Part shown: positions 46,090 to 56,455 of the stretch, in pieces
How the letters are laid out: each line of letters begins with the position of its first letter
Position numbering within the stretch: the stretch's first letter is position 1
Source: Incurvaria masculella
Taxonomy: Eukaryota; Arthropoda; Insecta; Lepidoptera; Incurvariidae
Direction of reading: 5' to 3'
NCBI GenBank assembly: GCA_946894095.1
Contig: OX335649.1
Span: 15,890,001 to 15,954,000, forward strand
Length of the DNA stretch: 64,000 bases
The notes under the pieces: generated by a model
What the model saw: the letters and a program-made list of their open reading frames with translations, nothing else
What the model was told of the DNA's origin: nothing
Databases searched by the model: none
Made by a program: the position numbers and the translations under genes

Positions 46090-46282
46090 TTATCCAACGA
46101 CATTTACATTAAAGCATTGTTTTCGATTTTAAAAATAATCAGAAATACTTTTTGGTATTCGTCGGAAGCAGGATTCGAACTGCGAAATTTGGATTACATG
46201 TCCACTGCTCCAATCTAATAAATCCGGTCGGATTATTTTCAAAATCCAATTACAATGCTTTAATGTAGATGTCGTTGGACAA
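46090..46282. mobile_element. Inverted-repeat element with a tRNA-like core
   Basis: Arms of about 50 bp: TTATCCAACGACATTTACAT from 46090 and ATGTAGATGTCGTTGGACAA to 46282, both continuing into AAAGCATTG/CAATGCTTT. The core on the minus strand is tRNA-like: A box TTAGATTGGAGCAGTGG, B box GTTCGAATCC (46171-46180). The core resembles the plus-strand sequence at 2584-2645. Confidence 0.7.
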
Positions 46283-47324
46283 ACTCACATGAATAACATA
46301 CATGTTGTAAGTTTGTGTAATATGAACTAAAAAAATCTTATATTTGGTGTCCAATCTTGATTATGAATATGAAATATTTATTTTTTTCATTATTGTCCTA
46401 GAGGAGATTGCCATAGTTGTAAGATAACTATCATCATAATTTATATATTTTATATATAAATAAATAACTTTATTTTCAAAATTAGTAATCCGAATTACCT
46501 ATTTTGAAGCCAACCATGGCCTCTTTATTTTTAATAGAGGCTTAAAACATTGTCCCATATTTAACATTTTACGCTATCGAAGGGATGGGCCAAAAGCAAG
46601 TTATTACTATAATCAAAAGCCATTACGAATTTCTTTAAGTACACACATTTGCTTTTACCTAGTGAAAGGTTGTTTCGCGAAATTATTAATATGATCGCTT
46701 TTATTAGATGGACAAAATATTCCTCTAGTGAGTGAGCCTCTTATAAGCTTTGCAATTTCGTTCAGCTAATAGCCTCTATTATAGAGGCAGCTTATTATTA
46801 CTTCGTCGAACCACATTTTATTACTTATTTTCATAACTGCCGTTATAAGTAATGCTGTCCATACTTATTTAGCTACACTGAGAAAAATTGACCCCTGATT
46901 TTAAGCGGAATTCTCGTTCCGTTAGAAGGAATTCCTCTTAAAAACCGACTCAGCGTCCAAACGAATCAATTAACAGGAAATCACTGCACTGATACAACAT
47001 CATGACTTGGATTGTTAGAAGTTATGACGTCAGAAGCCATGTCGTCAGACAATCAACAGGACAGGAAGTGTAAAGCGTAAGGCTTACTACAACTAATAGA
47101 GCAAGACAATAATGATACCACATGCAGACGTCATGTTAAGGTATCATGATCACTCTGATGTTTTAATATGAATAAATAGAAGCACAATCGGTACGGTCAG
47201 GCAATGAACCAGTCTGTTCCTGATACTTCATCGGGATGTTACCAATAAAAAGTAGGGTAAGTATTGTACTTTTATCGAGTCTACACCATTATTCTGTGCA
47301 ACATTTCCTGATAATATCTCATTC

Positions 47325-47832
47325 ACAAACGCATATTATAATTATAATGTACTGATAAGTTTAACTTCCTTCGTGATCTTTTAACTTTACTCTCCGTATG
47401 AACATTTATTACATACCAATAGTTCAGCGCCAATTCACTGTTTTTTCCTCATACTTTCATAATACAAGTACATATTTTCAAAGCATGGTATTTTCAAGGT
47501 GATTCATGAAACTTAGCAAATTTCGTTTGAAAACATTTTTAAAGTTAAAAGTAAGTACTTAACTGAACCCTAAAATGTTCTAAGAGTTCAGTCAAGTAGT
47601 TTCATCTTTAAAAAAATTTAAAAAAATTTGCTTAGTTTCATGCAAAAAAATCACATTGAAAAGAGACCATGCTTTGAAAATATGTACTTGTATTATGAAA
47701 GTATGAGGAAAAAACAGTGAATTGGCGCTGAAATATTGGTATGTAATAATTATTCATAGGGAGAGTAAAGTTAAAAGATCACGAAGGAAATTAAACGCAT
47801 CAGTACATTGTAATTATAACATGCGTTTGTAA
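47325..47832. repeat. 508-bp near-perfect palindrome
   Basis: The sequence is inverted around about 47578: ends ACAAACGCATATTATAATTA and TAATTATAACATGCGTTTGT; middle GAATTGGCGCTGAA / TTCAGCGCCAATTC; centre AACTGAAC...GTTCAGTC. It has almost no unpaired spacer. Probably a foldback MITE or an inverted dimer. Non-coding. Confidence 0.8.
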
Positions 47833-48186
47833 CTAGAAATTTTAAGAAAATTATGTAAAGGTATCAATATTACACATACCTGATTAAAATTGGTATTATT
47901 AATTTTATATCTTTTAGTTTTAGATGCATGAGGTTTTAAATGAAATCATCAAAAAAATATTGAACAAACAAATTTATTATTATATTAGACAATCTTAAAA
48001 CTAGTATACAGGATATCAGGTTCAATAGCGTGCATCAGAGACAGGAATACAAGAGAAATAATGACCTGTTAAATGTCATGACAACATTTTATGGAAATGA
48101 TAGGCCAAAATGCACCAACATTGTTAAATGAGTCTTTCTATTTGAAAACAAAGATTTCGCATGTACAAACGGCTTCATTCTCGCCG

Positions 48187-50375
48187 TCACACATTGGACT
48201 TTGACTCTACATACGTTTTCCTTGCGAATACCAATGCGTAGCGTGGCGTTGATGGTGATGCGCTCCGTTTAAGGTTGCCCTGACCGTAGTGCAACAGCGC
48301 GTGACTTAGTTGTGTATGCCCAGGAGAGTCTGAATGGTCTGTCGAGGTTTTTCTCCCGCTTCGCTGCATTCCAATATTTTTTGCACCACCTCCAATTCAC
48401 CTTTAACAAATCACATTATTAATTACAGTGTTGTTAGATACTTTTGTGCTTAAATCTAAAGGTGATTACGTAAAATGAAGTTTTTTAAGTACCTGAATGA
48501 AAATGGATGGATAAATAAATACCACACCCCACCATAATATCATCATAACACACCGCATGCCTTCACTTTATGATCACTGCTACATTGAACTGAATAGCAC
48601 GGAATATCTCTGCAGATTTTAATTTAGCTGATTTGAATTGCCGCTTGTGGTCGATGGTACCAACCAGAGAGATATAATCCTTTCACCTAGTTGAAAAAAG
48701 GGAGCCCCGCTGTTTTAAATGGATTTCGGACCTGCAACTTAGAAAGTGACCTCCGGCATGAGAAGCAAGACTCCGCGACCCTAAACTATGAGCCCCTCAC
48801 ATTTATATTTGCATCTCAAAAATAGTTAAGATTCCAAGATATAATTTTCTGTAAATCGTATTACCTATTTTATGATCATTGCATAAGATTTTAACAATTT
48901 GTAATTCCTCACTTGTAAACCCACCACTTTGGTAATGTTACCACCGCATTGGATGAAACTATGTTTAAAGCGGCAATGAACAACTGTCCGTGTTTTCCAT
49001 CCAGTTCAGTGTAGCCGTGCTCATAAAGGGAAGGCCCTGGCATGGAACCTAATTCCGTCAGGAATGTGGTAATTAGCCATCTATGTCAGGTTGAATACAA
49101 AAAAGTTTAAATCTATAAATAAATATAAAGTGGAACATTCACAGAGTTAGAATGTGTCGTCGATTTGATCGAGATCGATTATATCATTAATAAGGCTTTT
49201 TATTGCACAGCTACATTGAACCGAATGGAAAATATAGAAAATGTTCATTGCTTCGATCATCGATTGTATCAACCTGGGCGCTACCTAACCTAAGCTAACC
49301 TAAACTAGACTACCACCTAGTAAGCAAATCAAGTAAGGAATCCGAACCACGAACAACGAATCCCTTAGTCGGCTCTTGCGACATGCGACGGGATTTTCAG
49401 ATTTTCACAATAAAACTCATATTATAATGACACCTGAGATTTGTTGACTAATTGAAATTGTTTTTTATACTCATAAGAGCTTCAATACTTGACAGCCCCA
49501 ACTAGCGAGCCAGGTCCAATGAGTTATTGTTTCATAGGAAAAGATCTTTAGGTAAATGATTAGCAGTTTCTCATTTTATTGCTGTACGAAAAAATATTAT
49601 AATATGACATACTTACATATACACTTGTGTCTTCTTTCCATAAAGCTAAATTAGTCTTGAACTTGAACCGACCACCAACGGGTGCTATTAATTGTTTGAT
49701 TTCCTTTTCTGTCAACATTTGTAATGCGATGTCGATGCATGCAGCTGTAAAGTAAAAAACAGATTATTACACAATGGTAAAATTTGAACGTTTATTCCCA
49801 TTCAACGAACGAAAACTATGAATGTGGATAAATAAATACGTAAGTTTGCAAGCAGTTTGACCGAATTTGCCATGCAGTTTTACTTAGTAACCTATTAACA
49901 TGAAATCCTTTTCGGAATGATTAATAGTCACGATCGTGCGGCAAAAACACGCACAAATATTGAGCACAAACTGTCGTATTCAGAGTGGGCGGACTAACTT
50001 TAATCCGTCGGACTAAACCGGATTTTATACGGTTAGTCCGTTGCTAATCTCGTAATAAGTTTCGAGGGGCTCTCTGAATACGACTGATAGTAAAAAGGTT
50101 AGCTTGGTTTGGTTGGCTTCATCGAACGCACGAACCATGATCTAGTCAAGGCATTGCCATAAGTCATCGATGTCTGTCACTGACGTAGAAGATAAGAGGT
50201 ACTTACCATCGAACGTGTTGAGGTACTGCAGCATGTCCGATTTTATCAATTGATCCAATGTATTGATCCATAATTGGCAGAGCTGCACACCGTATGCACA
50301 CCGACGCGACGACACCAACATTACAAATGGCGGCGGCCAGCCCCAATCGCTAGCCAGCCAGCCGGCTGTGTTCAC
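48187..50375 (-). CDS. SAM-like-domain protein, three-exon gene model
   Basis: Predicted minus-strand gene. Exon 1 is 50207-50375 or shorter (donor GTAAGT 50201-50206), exon 2 is 49617-49744 (acceptor TTTACTTTACAG, donor GTAAGT 49611-49616) and exon 3 is 48187-48363 (acceptor AATGCAG, stop TGA 48187-48189). Splice phases agree at both junctions. The product would have about 157 residues from the ATG at 50375, 139 from 50321, or 110 from 50234. The earlier starts are favoured because the fold appears to begin at LWINTLDQLIKSD. The central segment LQYLNTFDAACIDIALQMLT, EKEIKQLIAPVGGRFKFKTN, LALWKED has the pattern of a SAM-type helical bundle (L..YI..F....ID...L..L.E.EIK.L....G.R.KF...L..WK), usually a protein or RNA interaction module. 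The C-terminal 60 residues are basic, Ser/Pro-rich and look disordered. A polyA signal (AATAAA on the minus strand) lies at 47973-47978. Exon 3 is the weakest: its acceptor has little pyrimidine tract. Intron 1 holds a MITE and intron 2 several SINE pieces. No function is known to me. Confidence 0.55.
48515..48795 (-). repeat. SINE copy, diverged, in intron 2 of the SAM-like gene
   Basis: Minus orientation: head-like end with GGTCACTTTCTAAGTTGCAG near 48745, body GATTATATCTCTCTGGTTGG, and 3' part ATGTTATGATGATATTATGG near 48540. Moderately diverged from the 33246 copy. Confidence 0.6.
48925..49105 (+). repeat. SINE 3' half
   Basis: TTACCACCGCATTGGATGAA, ACTGTCCGTGTTTTCCATCC, TGGTAATTAGCCATCTATGT. 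Opposite orientation to its neighbours on both sides. Confidence 0.7.
49198..49380 (-). repeat. SINE body fragment
   Basis: Contains GCACAGCTACATTGAACCGA and TATCAACCTGGGCGC, then a short CTAACCTAAGCTAACCTAAA run, then CCGAACCACGAACAACG. The head is missing. Confidence 0.6.
49973..50084. mobile_element. 112-bp MITE in intron 1 of the SAM-like gene
   Basis: Ends GTCGTATTCAGAG and CTCTGAATACGAC are exact inverted repeats. The inner GGACTAAC/GTTAGTCC pair also inverts. Non-coding. Confidence 0.75.
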
Positions 50376-50400
50376 GTGCGCGCTCGCAGAATCATGTGCG
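50280..50400 (-). promoter_or_regulatory. GC-rich promoter-like block of the SAM-like gene
   Basis: CpG-rich sequence including AAATGGCGGCGGCC (YY1-like) at about 50324-50337. It overlaps and lies just upstream of the possible start codons. No TATA box is seen. It suggests that the true start codon may be one of the inner ATGs. Confidence 0.35.
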
Positions 50401-50479
50401 TTTGTGCGTGTACCTGCTTATTTTTCGTAACTTTACGGATGAATTATCGTGCAGTATGGAGAAATCATCAGTCGTCATG

Positions 50480-51545
50480 ATACTTTCTCATTATATTATT
50501 TGAGTTCTTTAGGTTCAATACGATTATATTTTTTAATTTTTATATGTCGTCGGGAAAGGCAAGGGCACTATGCGTTCAAATATTCAATTGTAAACTGACA
50601 AGGACTGCGGTAGTTCGCTTGTTGTTGTTTTGAAATCAGGTAATTATTTTTATTTCTATTGTTACTTCACACTATAAATTCTTATTTTAGGAAAATTGAT
50701 CATCTTTGGCTTTTAAATGAATTCACAAAATTGGCAGGATGATTAATATTCGGCATTCCCGGTACCAATTGTTTCCATGGAGGTACTTTTCGAAAACATT
50801 AGTAGATGCAACATGAAATTTTTTTTTTTAAAACAGTCATAAATTGTGACCGTTGACAAAAAAATTTGTTTATTTATAGATTTATACATCGTCAATATAT
50901 TTCCATTAGGCATAGTCTTCTTAGCCTGGTTTTCACCAAGTGCTGAATTATTTTAATTTACACTCAAAGTGCTGAATATCTTGTACTGGTATCGATTGCC
51001 AGATGGTAAAAAAGACCATTTACTGTTAGGATTAAGCTAATCAGTGCTTGGTGGATGAGACCCTTAGCCTCTCAGTAAGGTACCAATTTTCTGAGAGCTT
51101 CTATATTTAGAAACCTTATTTAAAAAAATACCTAAATTTCTTATTTATCGGCCACATAAAAATATATTTTGTTATTCAGATCTGCATATATACTCTGTTA
51201 CTAATAAACCAAGAGAATCCTTCGAATCGTTTTACAATGTTCTGTCCTTTGCATTGACATGCAGTTTAGAATTCGGGAGAAAGAGACAAAACATTGTATA
51301 ACTATTCAGAAGATGATTCAGAACATTCAGAACAAGCTTCTGAAGGAATTGCTTCCTTTTATGACTTCAATATGTATTTCACACAAAACCAAATTTTTAC
51401 GGTTTTTAAGTTACGCATATACTCGTACCTACATATTTTGTTGTTGAATTTGTATGGAGCCGGTTTTGGAGTTTCGGATTGTGTACCTAATGGGGACTGT
51501 TTTCTTCTAATCATAATAACTTCCTAATTAGGCCTACAGTGTTTA
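50480..51545. other. AT-rich DNA, no gene seen
   Basis: No supported feature. Open frames at 51259 and 51294 are AT-driven. Confidence 0.5.
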
Positions 51546-51547
51546 TA

Positions 51548-51675
51548 ATCCAGCGAGGACCTTACCTATGGAACATCTCGTTTTTGTGACGAAATGCACT
51601 TATCCGCGGCGGGGATTTGAACCCAGACCTCTGGTATGCAAAACAAGTCCCTACACCACTGAGCCGCCACTAGCA
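51548..51675 (-). repeat. tRNA-derived SINE head
   Basis: Minus strand: A box (TAGTGGCGGCTCAGTGG), then a B box GGTTCAAATCC at about 51616-51626, then GCATTTCGTCACAAAAACGA. The body is truncated after about 51550. Confidence 0.75.
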
Positions 51676-52199
51676 CTACGCCATGTTAAGATATCATTAC
51701 TTACGCTTGTTTTTTTTTGTCATAAGCGTGATACATTTAAAGTATTTCAATATCGCTAGGTTTTATCAATGATCACCATATTTTGCTCTGCCCTCTTGAG
51801 AATTTATCGGTTTATCCTGATGCACGCGTGACGTCACGCTTTATCAGGAAGATTGTCATGACAACTTAACGGGATGTAATTGTAACAATACAAGGCATAA
51901 TGATAGATTATCGTTACGATAATTAACATGCCAAGTACTGATAGTTTCTCATTCCGAGTGAGCTAATATCGTTGGTACAGGAATGACACGGGTCGGTATA
52001 CTGATAAAGGTTCAGGAAAAATGAAATCAAAACACGAAGCTGATACTTCTTCATTACGCCAAATTCTCATTTTTCTCAGTGTAGCTGTAATGATATGTAT
52101 GGAAGAGAAACTTGGGTATGGCAGAAGAGACACGAATGTAGAATAAATGTGAATAAATTTGTCCGTTAACGGACAAATTTCGAAACGACTGGGCGAGAG

Positions 52200-52538
52200 A
52201 GCAATGTCAATTGAAAAAAATGATGTTGTGACTACAATTGAGAAAGGAGTGCCAAGATGGTTTGGACATATGGAAAAGATGGATGACGAAAAAATGTAGA
52301 AACTAATTTACAGAGCAGAAGTGAGCGGAAGTGTCGTGCCCGGGCGGCCAAGAAGAACGTACCACGACCATGAATTCTTCGTAAAGGTCTGGTACGTAGC
52401 ACCCGTAATCGTAGAGCATGTATGAAAAGATGTACGTCTGCTGATGAAGCCAAAGAGGTGTGCTGTGATCGTACCGTATGGCGCTCTATCATCTCTGCCT
52501 ACCCCTCCAAGAAAACGGCGTGAAGGTATGTATGTATG
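52200..52538 (+). pseudogene. LINE C-terminal fragment with TATG tail
   Basis: Plus strand encodes GVPRWFGHMEKMDDEKM, a stop, then RAEVSGSVVPGRPRRTYHD. After a frameshift it gives GLVRSTRNRRACMKRCTSAD and EAKEVCCDRTVWRSIISAYP, ending in a stop at about 52523 and a GTATGTATGTATG tail. The RWFGH.E.M / G.PRR / NRRACM..... / C.DR..WR..ISAYP pattern is the common C-terminus of a widespread group of insect non-LTR elements. The reverse transcriptase core is absent. Confidence 0.7.
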
Positions 52539-52609
52539 TAATGATTTCCTTAAAAACTTCCTCAGATATTCATTTGCATTAATAAGGTTCCAGCGAGAAT
52601 TTATCAAAA

Positions 52610-52780
52610 CTTTGTGAGGATGCCAGAGATCATGGGTTCACAGCCCCGCTTCGTTCATGTCCCACTTACTTTCTCTCTCCAAGTTGCATTTCGTCCCGAA
52701 TGCGAGTTGTACAATAGTTTGGAATCCATGCATATCAATCAATGCAGGCAATCCTTCTCCTACTAAGTGTTTGTCAGGCT
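52610..52780 (+). repeat. tRNA-derived SINE, 5' half
   Basis: Head with B box-like GGGTTCACAGCCC, then TTGCATTTCGTCCCGAATGC, GAATCCATG and CCTACTAAGTG. Plus orientation. The 3' half is missing. Confidence 0.6.
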
Positions 52781-53074
52781 GGCCATCTCGGACAACCTGT
52801 CGCCGTAGTTTTATAAAAAGATAAAATGTCTCGGTGTCAAATATGTGAGATTGAAAATAGTGTCTTCAAAAATGTCATGTCCTCCTTTTGTAATTGTAAC
52901 TGAAACTTTAAACAATTCGTTCGGCAATAAGTATGAAGTTTCTTTGATTTTCATTTATGTTTTAAGCGCCTGCATCAGATAGAAGTAAAACTACCCGGCG
53001 CCTCCACCAGGCGCTACAGTGGTATCGTTAGGCCCCGGGGTGGTACCATCCCATACGACGCAAATATGGGAACC

Positions 53075-53106
53075 CATGGAGGTGAGGTAATTTCCTCACC
53101 TCCATG
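53075..53106. repeat. Hairpin CATGGAGGTGAGG / CCTCACCTCCATG
   Basis: A perfect 13-bp stem around a 6-base loop, flanked by GGGAACC on the left and GTGGGAACC on the right. A decayed relative lies at 18211-18247. Confidence 0.7.
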
Positions 53107-53149
53107 TGGGAACCACGTTACATTTTATTACCACTACGACCAACATTCA

Positions 53150-53415
53150 TCTAATGCGACGGTACGACCGGGGTGGGACTTACTCTGCCTATTTGAAAGC
53201 AAAGATGGAATCAACCTTGGCGATGCTCCCTATAGTACTACCTACGGGATTGTTTATGGAGCAGGGTGTATACATGGTTATGGGCAAATTATTTTGTGTA
53301 TTTTTATCGTTTTTTTGTGAATAAAAATAATGTATGGGTCCCGAACCATCAGAAATTCACATTTATGTCAGGTGAGAAAGCAATAGATACATACCCCGGG
53401 CTTTGAACTCGCGAT
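53150..53415 (-). repeat. Diverged SINE with inserted segment
   Basis: Minus-oriented body (CAATGCGACGGTACGACCGG region) and, at its right end, a head with B box-like sequence near CTTTGAACTCGCGATC. The TTAA MITE copy 2 begins immediately afterwards. Confidence 0.45.
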
Positions 53416-53416
53416 C

Positions 53417-53966
53417 TTAAGGTGGCCCAACCCCGCGGGCCTAACTCATTCGCGGGCACGGTACAAAACCGTGCTGTTGCGCTCTGGGACCTTCTCTGTT
53501 TCAAAGAATAAGACAGGTTCCGTGATGAGGAAGATGCAACATGTCCACAAAAAAGACAATGTGCATAGTGTATGATTTGGTAAGATTTACGAAAATTTTA
53601 ATTTCAAAACGACTTATAGCTAAAAGTAAACCACGACCGCTGTAGTCAAAAATCTAACAAAAACCAAATAGATTATAAATTTTGATTAAATAAGCTATGT
53701 CTGATGACTAATCTTTTTAAGATGTTCTTTCTTTATAATTGCGTAATCCACCTCCAAAGTTATTGTTTAAAACGCGCAAAAAATTCAAACTTTCGGACCT
53801 TATAATTTAGAAACCAAACACAAGTTTAGAATGCCAATGGTCATCAGACAACTAGTTCGATCAAATAAAGCTATTTTGAGCAAAATTTTGGATCTCTGAC
53901 AAGAAATATGGGCGTGATCTTCTTTCCCCTTTTTTATGGGGAGATGAGCGGGTTGGGCCACCTTAA
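53417..53966. mobile_element. TTAA-flanked MITE, copy 2 (longer form)
   Basis: TTAA at 53417-53420 and 53963-53966, with inverted ends GGTGGCCCAACCCC / GGGTTGGGCCACC, a better match than in copy 1. It retains about 160 bp near the right end that copy 1 has lost. Non-coding. Confidence 0.87.
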
Positions 53967-54231
53967 ACATTAGCGACTACAGGCGGAAACCCTTTTTTCG
54001 GCATCCGCGTCAATAGATCGAAGACACAGCTTCATAGCGAAAATTAATTTTCCGGTCTCACGTTATGAAATAGCGTAAATGTGACGGTAATTATTCTATT
54101 TCTGAAAATAAAAAAACCTCAATCTCGCGAAGCTGATTAGAAACACGAGATCGCCCTTGCGTAGGTGCCGATGTAGAGACGTGAAGTGTCGTCAGAAATA
54201 AAACTATCGGACATACCTCCGGTCGACACGT

Positions 54232-54246
54232 GCGTGTGACGTCACG
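54232..54246. promoter_or_regulatory. CRE plus E-box cluster
   Basis: GTGACGTCACGTGG contains a full palindromic CRE (TGACGTCA) overlapping an E-box (CACGTG) within a GC-rich 150-bp block. A donor-like CGGAG/GTATGT on the minus strand lies near 54214. Could be a minus-strand promoter; unproven. Confidence 0.3.
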
Positions 54247-54649
54247 TGGCACCCGTCCAGCGGACGCACGCCTACCGACGGTCGGCCTGTAACTAGACGC
54301 TCGCCCGTAAACAGGCTGGCTTCTCGACGTTACCCTTGAAGGCCTAATTACTAATTTAAAAAGAGAATGCTATCTTGAATATAAATTTCTTTTGAAGTTA
54401 CGTTAGTTCCAAATTCAAAATTTTAAAACGATGGTATTCTTATAATAGTGGTTTCAGTTTGAAGCGCGAAAGCGTTGTTTCGAAGCCCGTTGGTGTCTTC
54501 ACTCCTTCGAGTTTGAGAAATGCATGAAATATTCGCGTATGTTTTAGTTAACATCGGCATATCCAGGTAGGGGCATGGATGGGCAAACCGCGTGCGCTTG
54601 GTGAGCAATAGAAGCAGTAAGAAAAAAAACACTTGAAAATCCTACTCAC

Positions 54650-54745
54650 TGATAGATGTTATGTCTAAAGGTTCCCTTCTAGGTACAATTCCTACGTCAA
54701 TCGCAATTGGTCTCTCAGCCTTGGGGCGATAGAGCTCTACACTTA
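54650..54745 (-). CDS. Possible host coding exon, unknown gene
   Basis: Minus-strand 96-base segment with acceptor GCTGGTTTGCAG (54746-54757) and donor GTGAGT (54644-54649). It encodes SVELYRPKAERPIAIDVGIV then PRREPLDITSI without a stop. Sequence is protein-like, but no family is recognised and no linked exon is shown. Confidence 0.28.
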
Positions 54746-55094
54746 CTGCAAACCAGCTAGATAATAATACGATCTCTACCCAAAAGTCACGTTCGTCCGT
54801 CTTTGAGCGAGCGAAGCGCAAGCATCTGCGTTTCAGCTTGGGCAAAAATGCTTTCTTATGTATGCCCAGTTGTTCTCCATTACAGGTCGCATTTCTCAAC
54901 TGATTCTCGTGAATTTTTGTGACACGTAAGAATTTAACCGAACGCTTTTTGGTGCAACGAATGTTTGATGTTCCGGGTCCCTAATTCGTAAGCGAACTAA
55001 CTGCAATTATTATTAGATTTTTTCCACAAACTCCTGGCATCGCTGCCGCCATACAAATGAGTTTAGATCTTTACTCCGGTTTGGATTTCGATCC

Positions 55095-55195
55095 GACTCA
55101 GAAAGAGAAAGAAAGTGATCTATGGAATTGATCCCATGACCTCTGGCGTGAGAATCAAGGCCTCGCGTCCCTGATCTCCGAGCCGCGTCCAACGG
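55095..55195 (-). repeat. tRNA-derived SINE head, diverged
   Basis: CATGACCTCTGGCGTGAGAA matches the SINE head region (minus orientation), preceded by CGACTCAGAAAGAGAAAGAA. Body is missing. Confidence 0.55.
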
Positions 55196-55469
55196 GTTTA
55201 AATTATTTACGTGTACGTTGACCTTTATCTCAATGTTGACGTATTCCTCACGCGTGCCAAACGTAGCGCCACGTGACTCGAGAGATGACGAATCGTTTCA
55301 TAATGCACTTGTTGCAACTGCCACTACCAGGGCCGGATTATACATAAGGCATTGAATGCAAGTGCCTAGGGGTCAAGGTAAGGACCCGGTCACTGAGAAA
55401 AACAAATTAAAGATTTGAGTGAAAATTGTGTATGAGGATTTGTATACTCAACGACAATGTTTTTTTATT

Positions 55470-55555
55470 GGGGTCCCGAACCCAAAGGGTGCCAATAGAA
55501 CCCTATTACTAAGCCTCTGCTGTCCGTCCGTCTGTCATAGGGCTGTATCTCATGC
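55470..55555 (-). repeat. CCGGCC element end, truncated
   Basis: Only the hairpin end and the start of the CCGT block (CTGTCCGTCCGTCTGTCATA) are present. It breaks off at a SINE fragment. Confidence 0.8.
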
Positions 55556-55690
55556 AATGAAATTGCTCATGTTTTCCATCCATTTCAATGTAGCCGTGCA
55601 ATAAAAGACAATTCCTGGCATTGTCCTTAGTTCCCATGAGGTATGTTGATATTATATCATGATGATAGGTGTGGTATTACCCATCAGCTT
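55555..55690 (+). repeat. SINE 3' half
   Basis: CAATGAAATTGCTCATGTTT, CAATGTAGCCGTGCAATAAA, GGTGTGGTATTACCCATCAG. Abuts the truncated CCGGCC element. Confidence 0.7.
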
Positions 55691-55990
55691 AACATCGCAC
55701 AGCTACATTGAACCAGATGGAAAACACGGACAATTCTAGTAAGTAAATATAGTAAATATATGTAAAACTATAGGTCCTTTTACCTATAGTTTTACATATA
55801 TTCCGAGCAATGGAACAGTTCGCATTCACGAAGAAATGCATTTATCTAATTCAGATAACGGAAGAAAGTGATGCAGGAATTCGGAGGAAACTTACAGTTT
55901 AACAGGGAATCCGAACCACGAACGATGCATCCATTTGGTGCCTTTTACGACATTCACGGGAAGAAATGCAGTGGGAATCCTTATTTGTAT
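55690..55990 (-). repeat. SINE, rearranged
   Basis: Starts GCACAGCTACATTGAACCAG (minus-oriented 3' region), contains a small TTTTACATATA/TATATGTAAAA inversion near 55750-55800, then head-side sequence GAACAGTTCGCATTCACGAA, then a second body piece ATCCGAACCACGAACGATGC. Confidence 0.55.
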
Positions 55991-56397
55991 GCCAGAACAG
56001 TACGAAACGGAGCGCCAAAGATAAAATCTGAGCTCACTGGTCAAATACCCCTTAAATGCCCTTCAACACATCAAAGGACCCGCAACCGAGATCCACCTAA
56101 GTGAATAGGTGTCGTAATTTTGGCAATTAGGAACCCTTAGACCCCGAATTTTCAATGGTTTTCATGTCCAGAGCGTCAAAATTCGACCCAACTCACGCTC
56201 TTACTTTTACCTTAATTTGCGTATTAATTAATTATACTTTCACTTAAGCTTTGTAGTTATTATCCTTACGTGCGTACCCAGGTTTCCTAGTATCCGACCA
56301 TGGAATGTGTCCATTTTAGATTTTAATCAATTAAGGGCGTGACCTGATCGCATTTTAAATATTTTTTTTTAAGAAAAATTATGAATATTTATCTATG

Positions 56398-56455
56398 TTT
56401 GAAAAGCCGTAACATTTTTCAAACATATCTAACGACCGCGGTAACCTCAAAAGTA
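56398..56455 (+). repeat. Penelope-tail repeat unit
   Basis: GAAAAGCCGTAACATTTTTC to CGGTAACCTCAAAAGTAATA is the reverse complement of 24664-24716 with few differences. No ribozyme core or coding sequence adjoins it here. Confidence 0.6.
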
